Shown: positions 34,580-43,266, counted from the first letter of the stretch. The stretch is DNA of 64,000 nucleotides from Falsirhodobacter sp051195255 (GCF_051195255.1 NZ_JBNJLK010000002.1:455334-519333); one strand, 5' to 3'. Notes: generated by a model not told the origin, from the letters alone. Numbers and translations: made by a program.

Positions 34580-35596
34580 ATGACCGAGCCCACTTCCCCC
34601 AGCGGCGAACGCATCGCCAAGGTTTTGTCCCGCGCCGGGGTCGCCTCGCGCCGCGAGGCGGAGCGGATGATCGAGGCCGGTCTGGTGTCGGTGAACGGCA
34701 AGGTCATCGACAGCCCCGCGCTGAACGTGACGCCCAAGGACCGCGTCGTCGTGGACGGCAAGCCGCTGGAGGCGCCGGAGCCGGCCCGCCTGTGGCTGTA
34801 TTACAAGCCCGAAGGTCTGGTGACGTCCGAAAGCGACGAGAAGGGCCGCCAGACGGTGTTCGAGTCGCTGCCCGAGGACATGCCGCGCGTGATGTCGGTG
34901 GGGCGGCTCGACCTCAACTCCGAAGGGTTGCTGCTGCTGACCAACGACGGCGGGCTGAAGCGGCGGCTGGAACTGCCCTCGACCGGCTGGCTGCGGAAAT
35001 ACCGCGTGCGCGTGAAGGGCAACCCGACCGATCCGCAGCTGGAACCGCTGCGCAAGGGCGTGGTGATCGACGGAGAGCGTTTCCAGCCGATGGATGTGAA
35101 GCTGGACCGCCATCAGGGCGCGAACGCCTGGCTGACCGTCGGCCTGCGGGAAGGCAAGAACCGCGAGATCCGCCGCGCGATGGAGTCGATCGGCGTGACC
35201 GTGAACCGCCTGATCCGCGTCAGCTACGGCCCCTTCCGCCTGAACGAGCTGAAGCCCGGCGAGGTGGAGGAGATCAAGCCGCGCGTGCTGAAGGACCAGC
35301 TGGGCCTGTCCGATCCGGTGGAGGAGGACGTGCCCGCGAAGAAGCCGCGCCGCGTGGTCACGCTGAAGAAGGATCGCGATACGGCCGTGAAGCCGGTGCG
35401 CAGCGGCACCCGCCGGGTTGAGGCGGAGACGGAAGACAAGCCGCGCCGCCCCCCGGCGAAGCCGGCGGGTGCGGGGCCGAAGACGTTCGGAACCGCCAAA
35501 AAGGGCGGCAAGTCCACCGCCTTCGGGTCGGACCCCACCAAGCGGGAGCCTAAGCCTTCCGGTCGTCGGGGCGGACCATCTCGAACACCTCGGTGA
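34580..35596 (+). CDS. rluB: rRNA pseudouridine synthase (RluB-type)
   Basis: A 338-residue protein with an S4 RNA-binding domain (ERIAKVLSRAGVASRREAE) and a pseudouridine synthase domain with the catalytic Asp in VGRLDLNSEGLLLLTND. In E. coli RluB modifies 23S rRNA U2605. After residue ~250 comes a Lys/Arg/Pro-rich tail of about 85 residues with no fold, common in alphaproteobacteria. AAGGA precedes ATG 34580. The last 47 bases overlap the 3' end of the flavin reductase gene on the other strand. Confidence 0.9.
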   Translation: MTEPTSPSGERIAKVLSRAGVASRREAERMIEAGLVSVNGKVIDSPALNVTPKDRVVVDGKPLEAPEPARLWLYYKPEGLVTSESDEKGRQTVFESLPEDMPRVMSVGRLDLNSEGLLLLTNDGGLKRRLELPSTGWLRKYRVRVKGNPTDPQLEPLRKGVVIDGERFQPMDVKLDRHQGANAWLTVGLREGKNREIRRAMESIGVTVNRLIRVSYGPFRLNELKPGEVEEIKPRVLKDQLGLSDPVEEDVPAKKPRRVVTLKKDRDTAVKPVRSGTRRVEAETEDKPRRPPAKPAGAGPKTFGTAKKGGKSTAFGSDPTKREPKPSGRRGGPSRTPR

Positions 35597-36140
35597 CCGA
35601 GGCGTAATCGCGGTATCCCAGCCGCGACAAGGGGTGGAAGCGGGTGACGTCGAAGCGCCCGTCCACCACGCAATCGTCGCGCATGTGGATGCCCGTCACC
35701 TCGCCCAGGATCAGCAGGTTGCCGTTGCCCCGCAGGGCCACGATCTCCGTCACCCGGCATTCGAGCGATGCCGGCGCCTCGGCCACGCGGGGGCAGTCGA
35801 TGGTGTCGCATTCGGCCTTCGCGATGCCGGCCGCCGTGAATTCGTCCGTGCCGCGCGGAAAGCTGGCCGAGGTCGCGTTCATCGCCGCCGCCAGATCGGT
35901 GGACACGATGTTGACGCAGAACACCCCCGATTCCCGAATTGCGTGGGCGCTGTCCTTGATGCCGGTAGAGGCGAACATCACCTGCGGCGGCACATAGGCG
36001 ACCGCGTTGAAGAACGAATAGGGCGCAAGATTGTCCCCCGTCCCCGAGCGGGTGGAGATCCAGCCGATGGGCCGCGGCGACACGATGGCGTTGAAGGGAT
36101 TGTGCGGCAGGTTATGGCCGTCTTCGGGGCGGTAGAACAT
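35550..36140 (-). CDS. flavin reductase family protein
   Basis: A 196-residue FMN-binding split-barrel protein. Motifs: NAIVSPRPIGWISTRS, NLAPYSFFNAVAYVPPQVMF, VFCVNIVST and LGEVTGIHM. Such proteins supply reduced flavin or bind FMN. It is single and convergent with rluB, with overlapping ends. It could be the partner of the LLM monooxygenase at 27856-28944, but it is 6.6 kb away in another unit, so this is only a possibility. Confidence 0.87.
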   Translation of the reverse strand: MFYRPEDGHNLPHNPFNAIVSPRPIGWISTRSGTGDNLAPYSFFNAVAYVPPQVMFASTGIKDSAHAIRESGVFCVNIVSTDLAAAMNATSASFPRGTDEFTAAGIAKAECDTIDCPRVAEAPASLECRVTEIVALRGNGNLLILGEVTGIHMRDDCVVDGRFDVTRFHPLSRLGYRDYASVTEVFEMVRPDDRKA

Positions 36141-36211
36141 GGCAACTCCTTGAAGGTTTGCAGGGAATGTGCACCCGTGCTAGGCGCATTTCCAGTCACG
36201 ATGGGGAACCG

Positions 36212-36703
36212 ATGTATCAGCTGGAGCAGGAACAACCCGCCGACTGGTGGGAGGTCGAGGCGCTCTATGACCTGTGTTTCGCGCCGGGACGCACGGCCCT
36301 GTCGTCCTATCGGTTGCGGGACGGGGTGCCGCCGGTGGCCGCGCTGTGCGCCGTGCTGCGCGATCCGGGTGGCCCCATCGCGGCCGTGATCCGCTACTGG
36401 CCGGCCGAGATCGACGGCCATGACGTTCTTCTTCTGGGCCCCGTCGCCGTGCACCCCACCCGGCAGGGGGAGGGCCTGGGCGCGCTGCTGATCACCGAAA
36501 CGCTGGCCGAGGCGCGGATCCTTGGCTGGGAACGCGTGATGCTGGTGGGGGACGAACCCTATTATCGCCGCTTTGGTTTTCGCAAGCTGGACCACGTGGT
36601 GATGCCGCCCCCCACCAACCCCGACCGCGTGCTGGGCGTGGCGCTGGTGGCCGGCGCCTGGAACGGCGTGGCGGGCGAAGTGACAAAGGCGCGGGGCGCC
36701 TGA
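36212..36703 (+). CDS. GNAT-family N-acetyltransferase (YhbS-like)
   Basis: A 163-residue GNAT acetyltransferase. The acetyl-CoA pocket motif A reads VAVHPTRQGEGLGALLI, followed by MLVGDEPYYRRFGFRKLD. The substrate is unknown. ATG 36212 is used; the open frame extends 18 codons upstream into the promoter region shared with the divergent flavin reductase gene. No strong ribosome binding site is visible before it. Confidence 0.82.
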   Translation: MYQLEQEQPADWWEVEALYDLCFAPGRTALSSYRLRDGVPPVAALCAVLRDPGGPIAAVIRYWPAEIDGHDVLLLGPVAVHPTRQGEGLGALLITETLAEARILGWERVMLVGDEPYYRRFGFRKLDHVVMPPPTNPDRVLGVALVAGAWNGVAGEVTKARGA

Positions 36704-36782
36704 TCGGCGCATTTCGCCCGGTGGCCCTTGGCGTGGGGGTCACCCTCGGCTACGTTTGAAGAACAAACACAACGAGGCACAT

Positions 36783-36866
36783 ATGTCCGGCGAGGGCTTC
36801 GCTAAACTTGCATTCCTGCTTCTGATGGGGCTGATGCTTTTCGTATCCTGCGGCGGTGGCGCATGA
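36783..36866 (+). CDS. 27-residue hydrophobic small protein (xpaC leader gene)
   Basis: ATG 36783 to TGA 36864-36866 encodes 27 residues: a short polar start (MSGEGFAKLA), one hydrophobic helix and the end FVSCGGGA. GAGG lies about 7 bases before the ATG. The stop overlaps the start of xpaC (ATGA), so it is coupled to that gene. The SC near the end could be a degenerate lipobox or just a helix end. It may be a single-helix membrane peptide working with XpaC and TelA, or a translational leader. No function is known to me. Confidence 0.55.
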   Translation: MSGEGFAKLAFLLLMGLMLFVSCGGGA

Positions 36867-37678
36867 TCGCACGCCGGCATCCCTTCGACGGGCGGCGGCG
36901 CCTGCGCGGCAGCAGCCGGGCGCGGATGATGCTGCTTCCGGCGGCGTTGTTTTTCCTGACGGGCTTCTTCGGCGACGCCGCGCATCTGCTGACCTTCTGG
37001 GCGGCGGGGCTGCTGATCATCGCGTCCTCGTGGCTGACGCGGGAAGGGCTGCGCGCGGGGTTGGCCTATGACACGCGCACCATCGCCCGCCGTCCCGCCC
37101 TTCCGCGCAAGCTGATGGCGGCAGGGGCGACGGGTCTGGGCCTTGCGGTCGGAACGGTGCAGCAGGGGCCGGTTCTGGCGCTTCTGATGGGGGTGGCGGG
37201 TGCGGCGCTGCACGTGGCCAGCTTCGGCGTCGATCCCCTGCGCGACAAGGGGGAAGGGCTCGACGCGTCCCGCGTGGCGCGCGCCGTGGACGAGGCGGAA
37301 AGCTACCTGAACGAAATCACCACCCGGATCGAGGCGCTGGGTGATCCCGCGCTGTCGGGCCGCGTGGCGGGCTTTGTCGCCACAGCGCGCGGCCTGTTCC
37401 GCCGGGTGGAGGATGATCCCCGCGATCTGCCCGGCGCACGGCGTTACCTGGGCGTCTATCTGATGGGCGCGCGGGACGCGACGGTGGCCTTTGCCGACCT
37501 GTCGGCACAACGCGCCGACGGGGACGCGCGCCGCGACTATGTCGCGCTGCTGTCGGACCTTGAAACCGACTTCGCAAACCGTACGTCCGTCCTGTTGCAG
37601 AACGACCGTGCGGATCTGGACCTGGAAATCTCGGTCCTGCGCGACAGGCTGACGCGGGAAGAAAGAGGAAGAGCATGA
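36863..37678 (+). CDS. XpaC-family (5-bromo-4-chloroindolyl phosphate hydrolysis) protein
   Basis: A 271-residue protein with two pairs of hydrophobic helices (residues ~22-56 and ~68-100) and a soluble, helical C-terminal part. It matches the XpaC family, which nearly always precedes telA. The family name comes from a Bacillus phenotype; the biochemical role is unknown. It starts inside the stop of the small protein gene and ends inside the start of telA (ATGA), so the three are coupled. Confidence 0.83.
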   Translation: MIARRHPFDGRRRLRGSSRARMMLLPAALFFLTGFFGDAAHLLTFWAAGLLIIASSWLTREGLRAGLAYDTRTIARRPALPRKLMAAGATGLGLAVGTVQQGPVLALLMGVAGAALHVASFGVDPLRDKGEGLDASRVARAVDEAESYLNEITTRIEALGDPALSGRVAGFVATARGLFRRVEDDPRDLPGARRYLGVYLMGARDATVAFADLSAQRADGDARRDYVALLSDLETDFANRTSVLLQNDRADLDLEISVLRDRLTREERGRA

Positions 37679-38823
37679 ACACCGACGCCACGGCCCCTTC
37701 GGACGAAATCGAGGCGCTTTCCCCCACCACCGCTTTGCCCAACGATTCCGAAAGCCCGCTGACGCTGGACACCGCCACACCGGAACAGGCGGAGGTCATC
37801 CGCGCCCGCATGGCCGAACTGGATCTGAACCGGACCGAATCGATCATCCGCTTCGGCGCCGGCGCGCAGTCCGGCCTGCAGGAGATCAGCGCCAAGATGC
37901 TGGAGGATGTCCGCAACAAGGAGGTCGGTCCGGCGGGCGACAGCCTGCGCGACATGATCACCACGATCCGCGGCTTTTCCGTGTCCGAACTGGACGTGCG
38001 GCGCGAGCCCACCTTCTGGGAGCGTGTGACCCGCCGCGCCACGCCCTTTGCCACCTTCGTCGCCCGCTACGACCGCGTGGGCAGCCAGATCGACAGCATC
38101 ACGGATGCCCTTCTGAAGCACGAACATGGGCTGCTGAAGGACATCAAGGCGCTGGACATGCTGTATGACCGGACGCTGGACTTCTATCGCGAGCTGGCGA
38201 TCTACATCGCGGCGGGCGAGGCGAAGATCGCCGAACTGGACCGCGATATCATCCCCGCGCGCGAGGCGGCGATGACCGACCTTGCGGCCTCCGAAAAGAA
38301 CATCGCGGCACAGGCCATCCGCGACCTGCGCGCCGCGCGGGACGATCTGGACCGGCGCGTGCACGACCTGAAGCTGACGCGGCAGGTGACGATGCAGTCT
38401 CTGCCGTCGATCCGGCTCGTGCAGGAGAATGACAAGAGCCTGGTGACCAAGATCAACTCCGTCCTCGTGAACACGGTGCCGCTGTGGGAAACGCAGCTGG
38501 CGCAGGCCGTGGCCGTTCAGCGCGGGCGCGAGGCGGCGGGGGCCATCAAGGACGCGACCGACCTCACGAACGAGCTGCTGACGTCGAACGCCACCCAGTT
38601 GCGCGAAGCCAACCGCGAGATCCGCACCCAGACGGAGCGGGGGGTCTTCGATGTGGAGGCGGTGCGTCATGCGAATGGCGAGCTGATCACCACGATCAAC
38701 GAAAGCCTGACCATCGCCGAGGAGGCGAAGGCGCGGCGCGCGACGGCCGAGGAAAGCCTGCGTCGCATGGAAGTGGAACTGCGTGAAGCACTGGCGGCCG
38801 CAAAGGCCCGCCCGAAGGGATAG
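37675..38823 (+). CDS. TelA-family toxic anion resistance protein
   Basis: A 382-residue, mostly helical cytosolic protein of the TelA/KlaA family. Typical blocks are AGDSLRDMITTIRGF, the section FATFVARYDRVGSQID, ALDMLYDRTLDFYREL and TTINESLTIAEEAKARR. Members are linked to tellurite and cell-envelope stress resistance, mechanism unknown. It overlaps xpaC by four bases and is followed after 4 bases by a DUF2927 lipoprotein gene. Confidence 0.88.
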   Translation: MNTDATAPSDEIEALSPTTALPNDSESPLTLDTATPEQAEVIRARMAELDLNRTESIIRFGAGAQSGLQEISAKMLEDVRNKEVGPAGDSLRDMITTIRGFSVSELDVRREPTFWERVTRRATPFATFVARYDRVGSQIDSITDALLKHEHGLLKDIKALDMLYDRTLDFYRELAIYIAAGEAKIAELDRDIIPAREAAMTDLAASEKNIAAQAIRDLRAARDDLDRRVHDLKLTRQVTMQSLPSIRLVQENDKSLVTKINSVLVNTVPLWETQLAQAVAVQRGREAAGAIKDATDLTNELLTSNATQLREANREIRTQTERGVFDVEAVRHANGELITTINESLTIAEEAKARRATAEESLRRMEVELREALAAAKARPKG

Positions 38824-38827
38824 AACC

Positions 38828-39769
38828 ATGCACGTTCGGGCGCGGAGTGTTGGACTGCTGTGCCTGCTGCTGGCCGCCTGCGCCGAGCCGCCGGCGCCGG
38901 CCCCGGTGCCGGTCGAACCTGTCCATCCGAAGGCGCGCCCGGCGGATCTGGTGCCGCCGCCGCCCTCTGCCGCCTCGGTCGCGCTGAGCGGGTATTACGC
39001 GGGCGTGCAGAAAAGCTTGCTGGCCCAGGGGCTGCTGCGAACGGATGGAGGAGGCCCCGACACGCCCTGGGATGACCGAATCCTTGCCGACAACTTCCTC
39101 CGGATCGCTTTCCGCGACGAATACCGTCGGGGGGCCGAGGGCTTCACCGCCGGGGAAACCCCGACCACGATGCGGCGCTGGCAAAAGCCGGTGCGGGTAG
39201 GCCTGATCTTCGGCCCCTCGGTGCCGGCCGCGGACCGGGCGCTGGAACGGGCGCGCATCGGATCCTATCTGGCCCGCCTGCAAACCCTGACCGGCCACTC
39301 CATCGCGCTGGCGGATCATGAGGTCAACTTCAACATCTTCATCGTGAACGAGGATGAACGCCGCGCCATGGGCCCCGTGATCGCGCAGGCCGCGCCCAAT
39401 CTGTCTCCGGCCGAGGTGGCGGCAGTGCAGAACCTGCCCAAGGAAACCTACTGCCTTGTCTATGCCACGACGGACAGGACCGGGGCCTACAGCAGCGCCT
39501 TCGCCCTGATCCGTGAGGAACATCCCACCTTGCTGAGCCTGGCCTGCCTGCACGAGGAGATCTCCCAAGGGCTTGGGCTGCAGAACGACAGCCCGCAGGC
39601 GCGCCCTTCGATCTTCAATGATGACGAGGAGTTTGCCTTGCTGACCGACATGGACCAGCAGATGCTGGGGATGCTGTATGATCCGCGCCTGTCCCCCGGC
39701 ATGACCGAGGAGCAGGCGCGTCCCATCGTGCAGGTGCTGGCCGCCGAGCGGATCGGCGGAGGGGCCTAG
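38828..39769 (+). CDS. DUF2927 lipoprotein
   Basis: A 313-residue lipoprotein. The signal ends with lipobox LLAAC (Cys18), followed by a Pro-rich linker (AEPPAPAPVPVEPV). The remainder is a DUF2927 domain, a metalloprotease-like fold without known activity. It contains SLACLHEEISQGLGLQNDS, where HEEISQ resembles a HExxx motif. It starts 4 bases after telA, so it is likely part of that stress operon. ATG 38828 is used because an upstream frame start lies inside telA. Confidence 0.82.
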   Translation: MHVRARSVGLLCLLLAACAEPPAPAPVPVEPVHPKARPADLVPPPPSAASVALSGYYAGVQKSLLAQGLLRTDGGGPDTPWDDRILADNFLRIAFRDEYRRGAEGFTAGETPTTMRRWQKPVRVGLIFGPSVPAADRALERARIGSYLARLQTLTGHSIALADHEVNFNIFIVNEDERRAMGPVIAQAAPNLSPAEVAAVQNLPKETYCLVYATTDRTGAYSSAFALIREEHPTLLSLACLHEEISQGLGLQNDSPQARPSIFNDDEEFALLTDMDQQMLGMLYDPRLSPGMTEEQARPIVQVLAAERIGGGA

Positions 39770-40458
39770 AGGTCCAGCGGAACCAGGACCTCGGGCTCGA
39801 TCACGCGCACGCCGGGCAGCGCGTCGATCAGGGGCTGCGCCGATTGCGCCAGCGCCGGGAAGGTCTTGTAGTGGCAGGGGATCACGGTCTTGAAGTTGAA
39901 GTACCGTTTCGCGGCATAGGCCGCGCGGTCCATGTCCATCGTGTAGAACCCGCCGCAGGCCAGGATACCGATGTCGGGCTTGTGGTAGTCGCCCATCCAG
40001 TCCATGTCGGCCATGATGTCGGTGTCGCCCGACACATAGATGACGTGGCCTTCGCCCGCGATCATGTAGCCGGACTCGGTTCCGGTATAGATCGGCGTGG
40101 ACTTGCCTTGGACGGAGCTGGAATGGACGGCGTGGACCATGGTCACCTTCGCGCCGTTCAGATCGACCGTGCCGCCCTTGTTGAAGCCGATGCCTTCGAT
40201 CCCTTCCTCGTTCGACCACCAGCCGATCAGGTCGGCGATGCCCACCATCGGGATCTTGTGGCTTTTGCTGACCGACAGGGCATCGGCGGTGTGGTCGCCA
40301 TGTCCATGCGTCAGCAGCAGATGGGTGACGCCGTCCAGCGCCTCGTCGCGCCGCTTCTCGGGGAAGGAGGGGTTTCCGGTGAACCACGGGTCGATGAGGA
40401 GGACGGCCCCCTCGATCTCCAGCCGGAAGCCGGCATGGCCAAGCCAGATCAGTTTCAT
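39766..40458 (-). CDS. metal-dependent hydrolase, UPF0173 (MBL fold)
   Basis: A 230-residue metallo-beta-lactamase-fold protein. It starts MKLIWLGHAGFRLEIEG, has the metal motif LLLTHGHGDHTAD and VSGDTDIMAD, and ends with an IPCHYKTFP segment. This is the UPF0173 pattern; the substrate is unknown. AAGGAG lies 7 bases before ATG 40458. The gene ends convergently, overlapping the stop of the DUF2927 gene by four bases. Confidence 0.88.
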   Translation of the reverse strand: MKLIWLGHAGFRLEIEGAVLLIDPWFTGNPSFPEKRRDEALDGVTHLLLTHGHGDHTADALSVSKSHKIPMVGIADLIGWWSNEEGIEGIGFNKGGTVDLNGAKVTMVHAVHSSSVQGKSTPIYTGTESGYMIAGEGHVIYVSGDTDIMADMDWMGDYHKPDIGILACGGFYTMDMDRAAYAAKRYFNFKTVIPCHYKTFPALAQSAQPLIDALPGVRVIEPEVLVPLDL

Positions 40459-40540
40459 CGCGTGCTCCTTGCTGCGTATGGCCACAGGCTACGGCAGGGG
40501 ATGGGGGCTGAAAAGCCTTCCCGCTTCAACGACCACGTGA

Positions 40541-41326
40541 TCAGGCGTTCAGCAGGGCCATTGCCTCGGCGTGGATCGCGGCATTGGCGGCGGCCAGCAC
40601 CCGGCCCCCCTGCACGGCGGGACCACCCGTCCAGTCGGTGACAAGGCCACCCGCCGCTTGGATCACGGCGATCGGAGCGTGGATGTCATAGGGCTGAAGC
40701 CCCGCTTCGATCACGAGGTCGATCTGCCCGGCCGCCAGCAGGGCATAGGCGTAGCAGTCCATGCCATAACGGGTCAGCCGCGCCTGATCCTTCACGCGCC
40801 GGAAGGCGGCTTCCTCCTCGGCACTGCCCACTTCAGGGAAGGTGGAGGACAGGAACGCCTCGCGTAGCGGGCGGGGGGCGCGGGTGCGCAGGGGATGGAT
40901 GCCATGCGGGCCCGCGACCTGCGCCAGACCGAAGCCCCCTTCGAACCGTTCGCCGATATGGGGCTGGTCGATCAGGCCGTAGACCGGACCCTTCGCGTCG
41001 GACACCGCGATCAGCACGCCCCAGGTTGGCGTGCCGCACAGAAAGGCGCGCGTGCCGTCGATCGGGTCCAGCACCCAGGTCAGGCCGCTGGTGCCTTCGG
41101 TGTGCCCACGCTCCTCGCCCAGGATGCCATCCTGGGGACGGCGGCGGGCAAGGATGGCGCGCATCGCGTCCTCGGCGGCGCGGTCGGCGGCGGTCACCGG
41201 GTCGAAATGCGCAGGGGCCTTGTTGTCGACGCCCAGGGAAGGCTGACGGAACAGAGCCATGGCCGCGCCACGCGCAGCCTCGGCCAGTTCATGCGCCGTT
41301 TCGATGATGCTGTTGCGATCGTCCAT
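40541..41326 (-). CDS. hisN: histidinol-phosphatase (inositol monophosphatase fold)
   Basis: A 261-residue Mg-dependent phosphatase. Metal ligands: the Glu of ILGEERG, DPIDGTRAF and the Asp of QPYDIHAPI. The YD in place of WD in the last motif and the phrase GEERGHTEG favour HisN over inositol phosphatase. HisN removes phosphate from histidinol phosphate in histidine synthesis. It lies 31 bases downstream of an HTH regulator gene on the same strand, though cotranscription is uncertain. Confidence 0.85.
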   Translation of the reverse strand: MDDRNSIIETAHELAEAARGAAMALFRQPSLGVDNKAPAHFDPVTAADRAAEDAMRAILARRRPQDGILGEERGHTEGTSGLTWVLDPIDGTRAFLCGTPTWGVLIAVSDAKGPVYGLIDQPHIGERFEGGFGLAQVAGPHGIHPLRTRAPRPLREAFLSSTFPEVGSAEEEAAFRRVKDQARLTRYGMDCYAYALLAAGQIDLVIEAGLQPYDIHAPIAVIQAAGGLVTDWTGGPAVQGGRVLAAANAAIHAEAMALLNA

Positions 41327-41357
41327 GGCGTCGCCTTAGCGGCGGCCCCCCTTCGGG

Positions 41358-41726
41358 TCAAGCAACGTCGGACAGGACCCGTGCCAGATCGAACAGGCGC
41401 CGCCGCTGGGCTTCGGGAATGGCGTAATACACGCGCACCAGTTCCAGCGCCTCGCGGTCGGCCATCATGTCGCGCGACGACGCTTCGGACGCCCCATCCA
41501 GACCTTCGAAGAAATAGGCGATCGGCACGTCGAGAACATGCGCGATGTCCCACAGACGCGACGCGCTGACGCGGTTGGCGCCCGTTTCATACTTCTGAAT
41601 CTGCTGGAACTTGATCCCCACACCTTCGGCAAGCTGCTGCTGTGTCGTGCCGATCGTCCAGCGGCGATGGCGGATGCGCTTTCCCACATGCACGTCTACC
41701 GGATGTTTGTCTGTGGTCGCGTCCAT
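41358..41726 (-). CDS. XRE-family HTH transcriptional regulator
   Basis: A 122-residue regulator. HTH: VGKRIRHRRWTIGTTQQQLA with FQQIQKYETGANRVSAS; C-terminal half has IPEAQRRRLFDLARVL. Alphaproteobacteria carry several such short XRE proteins. I choose ATG 41726 (MDATTDKHPVDVHVG) because relatives begin there; ATG 41750 would add 8 residues. A perfect 12-base palindrome lies about 90 bases upstream in the AT-rich region shared with the BI-1 gene. Confidence 0.8.
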   Translation of the reverse strand: MDATTDKHPVDVHVGKRIRHRRWTIGTTQQQLAEGVGIKFQQIQKYETGANRVSASRLWDIAHVLDVPIAYFFEGLDGASEASSRDMMADREALELVRVYYAIPEAQRRRLFDLARVLSDVA

Positions 41727-41817
41727 GGCCTGCCCGTTTTCTACTATCATTCACAGCAACATAAGGAGGAGGTTTGTATCAAAACAATTTACCATATTTG
41801 TCATACTCGCCTGATAA

Positions 41818-41829
41818 GTTCAATTGAAC
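41818..41829. promoter_or_regulatory. perfect palindrome, candidate operator
   Basis: GTTCAATTGAAC reads the same on both strands and is followed by a second GTTCAAT half-site at 41832. It sits in the ~275-base AT-rich gap between the divergent XRE regulator and the BI-1 gene. It may be the operator of that regulator. This is inferred from position and symmetry only. Confidence 0.4.
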
Positions 41830-42002
41830 CGTTCAATATGTGCATAAGTTCCTATTCATCATTACGTGAGTGTATAAAGGCCCTGCGACGAACTGCCCGC
41901 ACCGGGCGACTTGAAAAATCTGGCCGGCTTGCCGATATTTTGCGTAATTCGGGCGGTCCCTGCGGGATATGACGCACCGAGGGGGAAGTTACGGAGGACT
42001 CC

Positions 42003-42779
42003 ATGGCGCAATATCAGACGATCGGCTCAACCGCGGGATCGCGGGCGGCCCAGATCGATGCGGGCCTTCGCGCCCACATGAACAAAGTCTACGGCATGAT
42101 GTCCGTCGGCATGCTGCTGACGGGCGGCGCGGCCTGGGCCATCGCCGGCCTTGCCACCACGACGGATCCGTCGCAGGCGGCGGCCCAGATGGGCAATGGC
42201 CAGTATCTGACGGCTCTCGGCTCGGCCATCTACGCCTCGCCGCTGAAATGGGTCATCATGTTCGCCCCGCTGCTGGTGGTGTTCGCCTTCAGCGCGCTGA
42301 TCAACAAGATGTCCACGGCCACGGCGCAGCTGGTCTTCTTCGGCTATGCCGTGCTGATGGGCCTGTCGCTGTCGTCGATCTTCCTGGTCTTCACGGGGGC
42401 GTCGATCGCGCAGACCTTCCTTGTGACGTCCATCGCCTTTGCGGCCCTGTCGCTTTACGGCTACACGACGAAGAAGAACCTGTCGGGTCTTGGCACCTTC
42501 CTGATGATGGGCGTGATCGGTCTGGTCATCGCCATGATCGTCAACATGTTCCTGCACTCGCCCGCGCTGACCTTTGCGATCTCGGCCATCGGCGTGCTGA
42601 TCTTCGCGGGTCTGACGGCCTATGACACGCAGAACATCAAGGCGACCTACATCCAGCATGCCCAGATGGGCGACGCCGAATGGCTGGGCAAGGCGGCCAT
42701 CCTTGGCGCGCTGACCCTGTATCTGGACTTCATCAATCTGTTCATGTTCCTGCTGCAGTTCATGGGCAACCGCGAGTGA
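42003..42779 (+). CDS. Bax inhibitor-1/YccA-family membrane protein
   Basis: A 258-residue protein with seven hydrophobic helices. Family blocks: RAHMNKVYGMMSVGMLLTGG, shown here in full at 20 residues, and a C-terminal AKATYIQ-like region GLTAYDTQNIKATYIQ. YccA of E. coli binds FtsH; BI-1 proteins can leak Ca2+. The start ATG 42003 follows GGAGG (41993 region). A strong terminator follows 20 bases after the stop. Confidence 0.9.
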   Translation: MAQYQTIGSTAGSRAAQIDAGLRAHMNKVYGMMSVGMLLTGGAAWAIAGLATTTDPSQAAAQMGNGQYLTALGSAIYASPLKWVIMFAPLLVVFAFSALINKMSTATAQLVFFGYAVLMGLSLSSIFLVFTGASIAQTFLVTSIAFAALSLYGYTTKKNLSGLGTFLMMGVIGLVIAMIVNMFLHSPALTFAISAIGVLIFAGLTAYDTQNIKATYIQHAQMGDAEWLGKAAILGALTLYLDFINLFMFLLQFMGNRE

Positions 42780-42800
42780 TCCTGCGGACATCAATGTGAA

Positions 42801-42830
42801 AAGGGCCGGTCGAAAGACCGGCCCTTTTTT
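42801..42830 (+). terminator. rho-independent terminator of the BI-1 gene
   Basis: AAGGGCCGGTC, loop GAAA, GACCGGCCCTT, then a run of T. An 11-bp GC-rich stem with a U tract is a textbook intrinsic terminator. Confidence 0.92.
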
Positions 42831-42874
42831 TCACGTCCAAGGTCCGGGCCGAACAGCCCTTACCGGCATGAAGA

Positions 42875-42900
42875 AAGCCCCGGGCTTGCACCCGGGGCTT
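42875..42900 (-). terminator. stem-loop terminator of rpmG
   Basis: On the minus strand AAGCCCCGGG, loop TGCAAG, CCCGGGGCTT is followed by TCTTC. A perfect 10-bp stem begins 25 bases after the rpmG stop. Its position fits termination of rpmG. Confidence 0.75.
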
Positions 42901-42925
42901 CAACCGTTCCAAGGTTCGGCAGATC

Positions 42926-43093
42926 TTACTTGATCTTGCCTTCCTTGTATTCGACATGCTCCCGCTTGACGGGGTCATATTTGCGGACCGTCATTTTCTC
43001 GGTCATGGTGCGGGCGTTCTTCTTGGTCACATAGAAGTGCCCGGTGCCCGCCGTCGAGTTCAGACGGATCTTGATCGTCGTCGGCTTCGCCAT
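42926..43093 (-). CDS. rpmG: 50S ribosomal protein L33
   Basis: A 55-residue ribosomal protein with the L33 pattern: KIRLNSTAGTGHFYVTKKN and KMTVRKYDPVKREHVEYKE. It lacks the zinc-binding Cys pairs of the C+ form, as usual in proteobacteria. ATG 43093 is preceded by GGAGAC. It is a single-gene unit. Confidence 0.97.
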   Translation of the reverse strand: MAKPTTIKIRLNSTAGTGHFYVTKKNARTMTEKMTVRKYDPVKREHVEYKEGKIK

Positions 43094-43266
43094 AATCGTC
43101 TCCACAGCGTCGGAGGAACGCGCCCTCCGGTCAAATCCTTGAAGCCGCCTTTTACCCTCACAGGTGGCAGAGTCAACGGGCAATCGGTCACAGCGTTGTG
43201 GAAAACTTGGGCTGGAACCCCGGCGTCCAATCCTTACATTCGAAGGGGAACGGAAAGGATGGTGGC

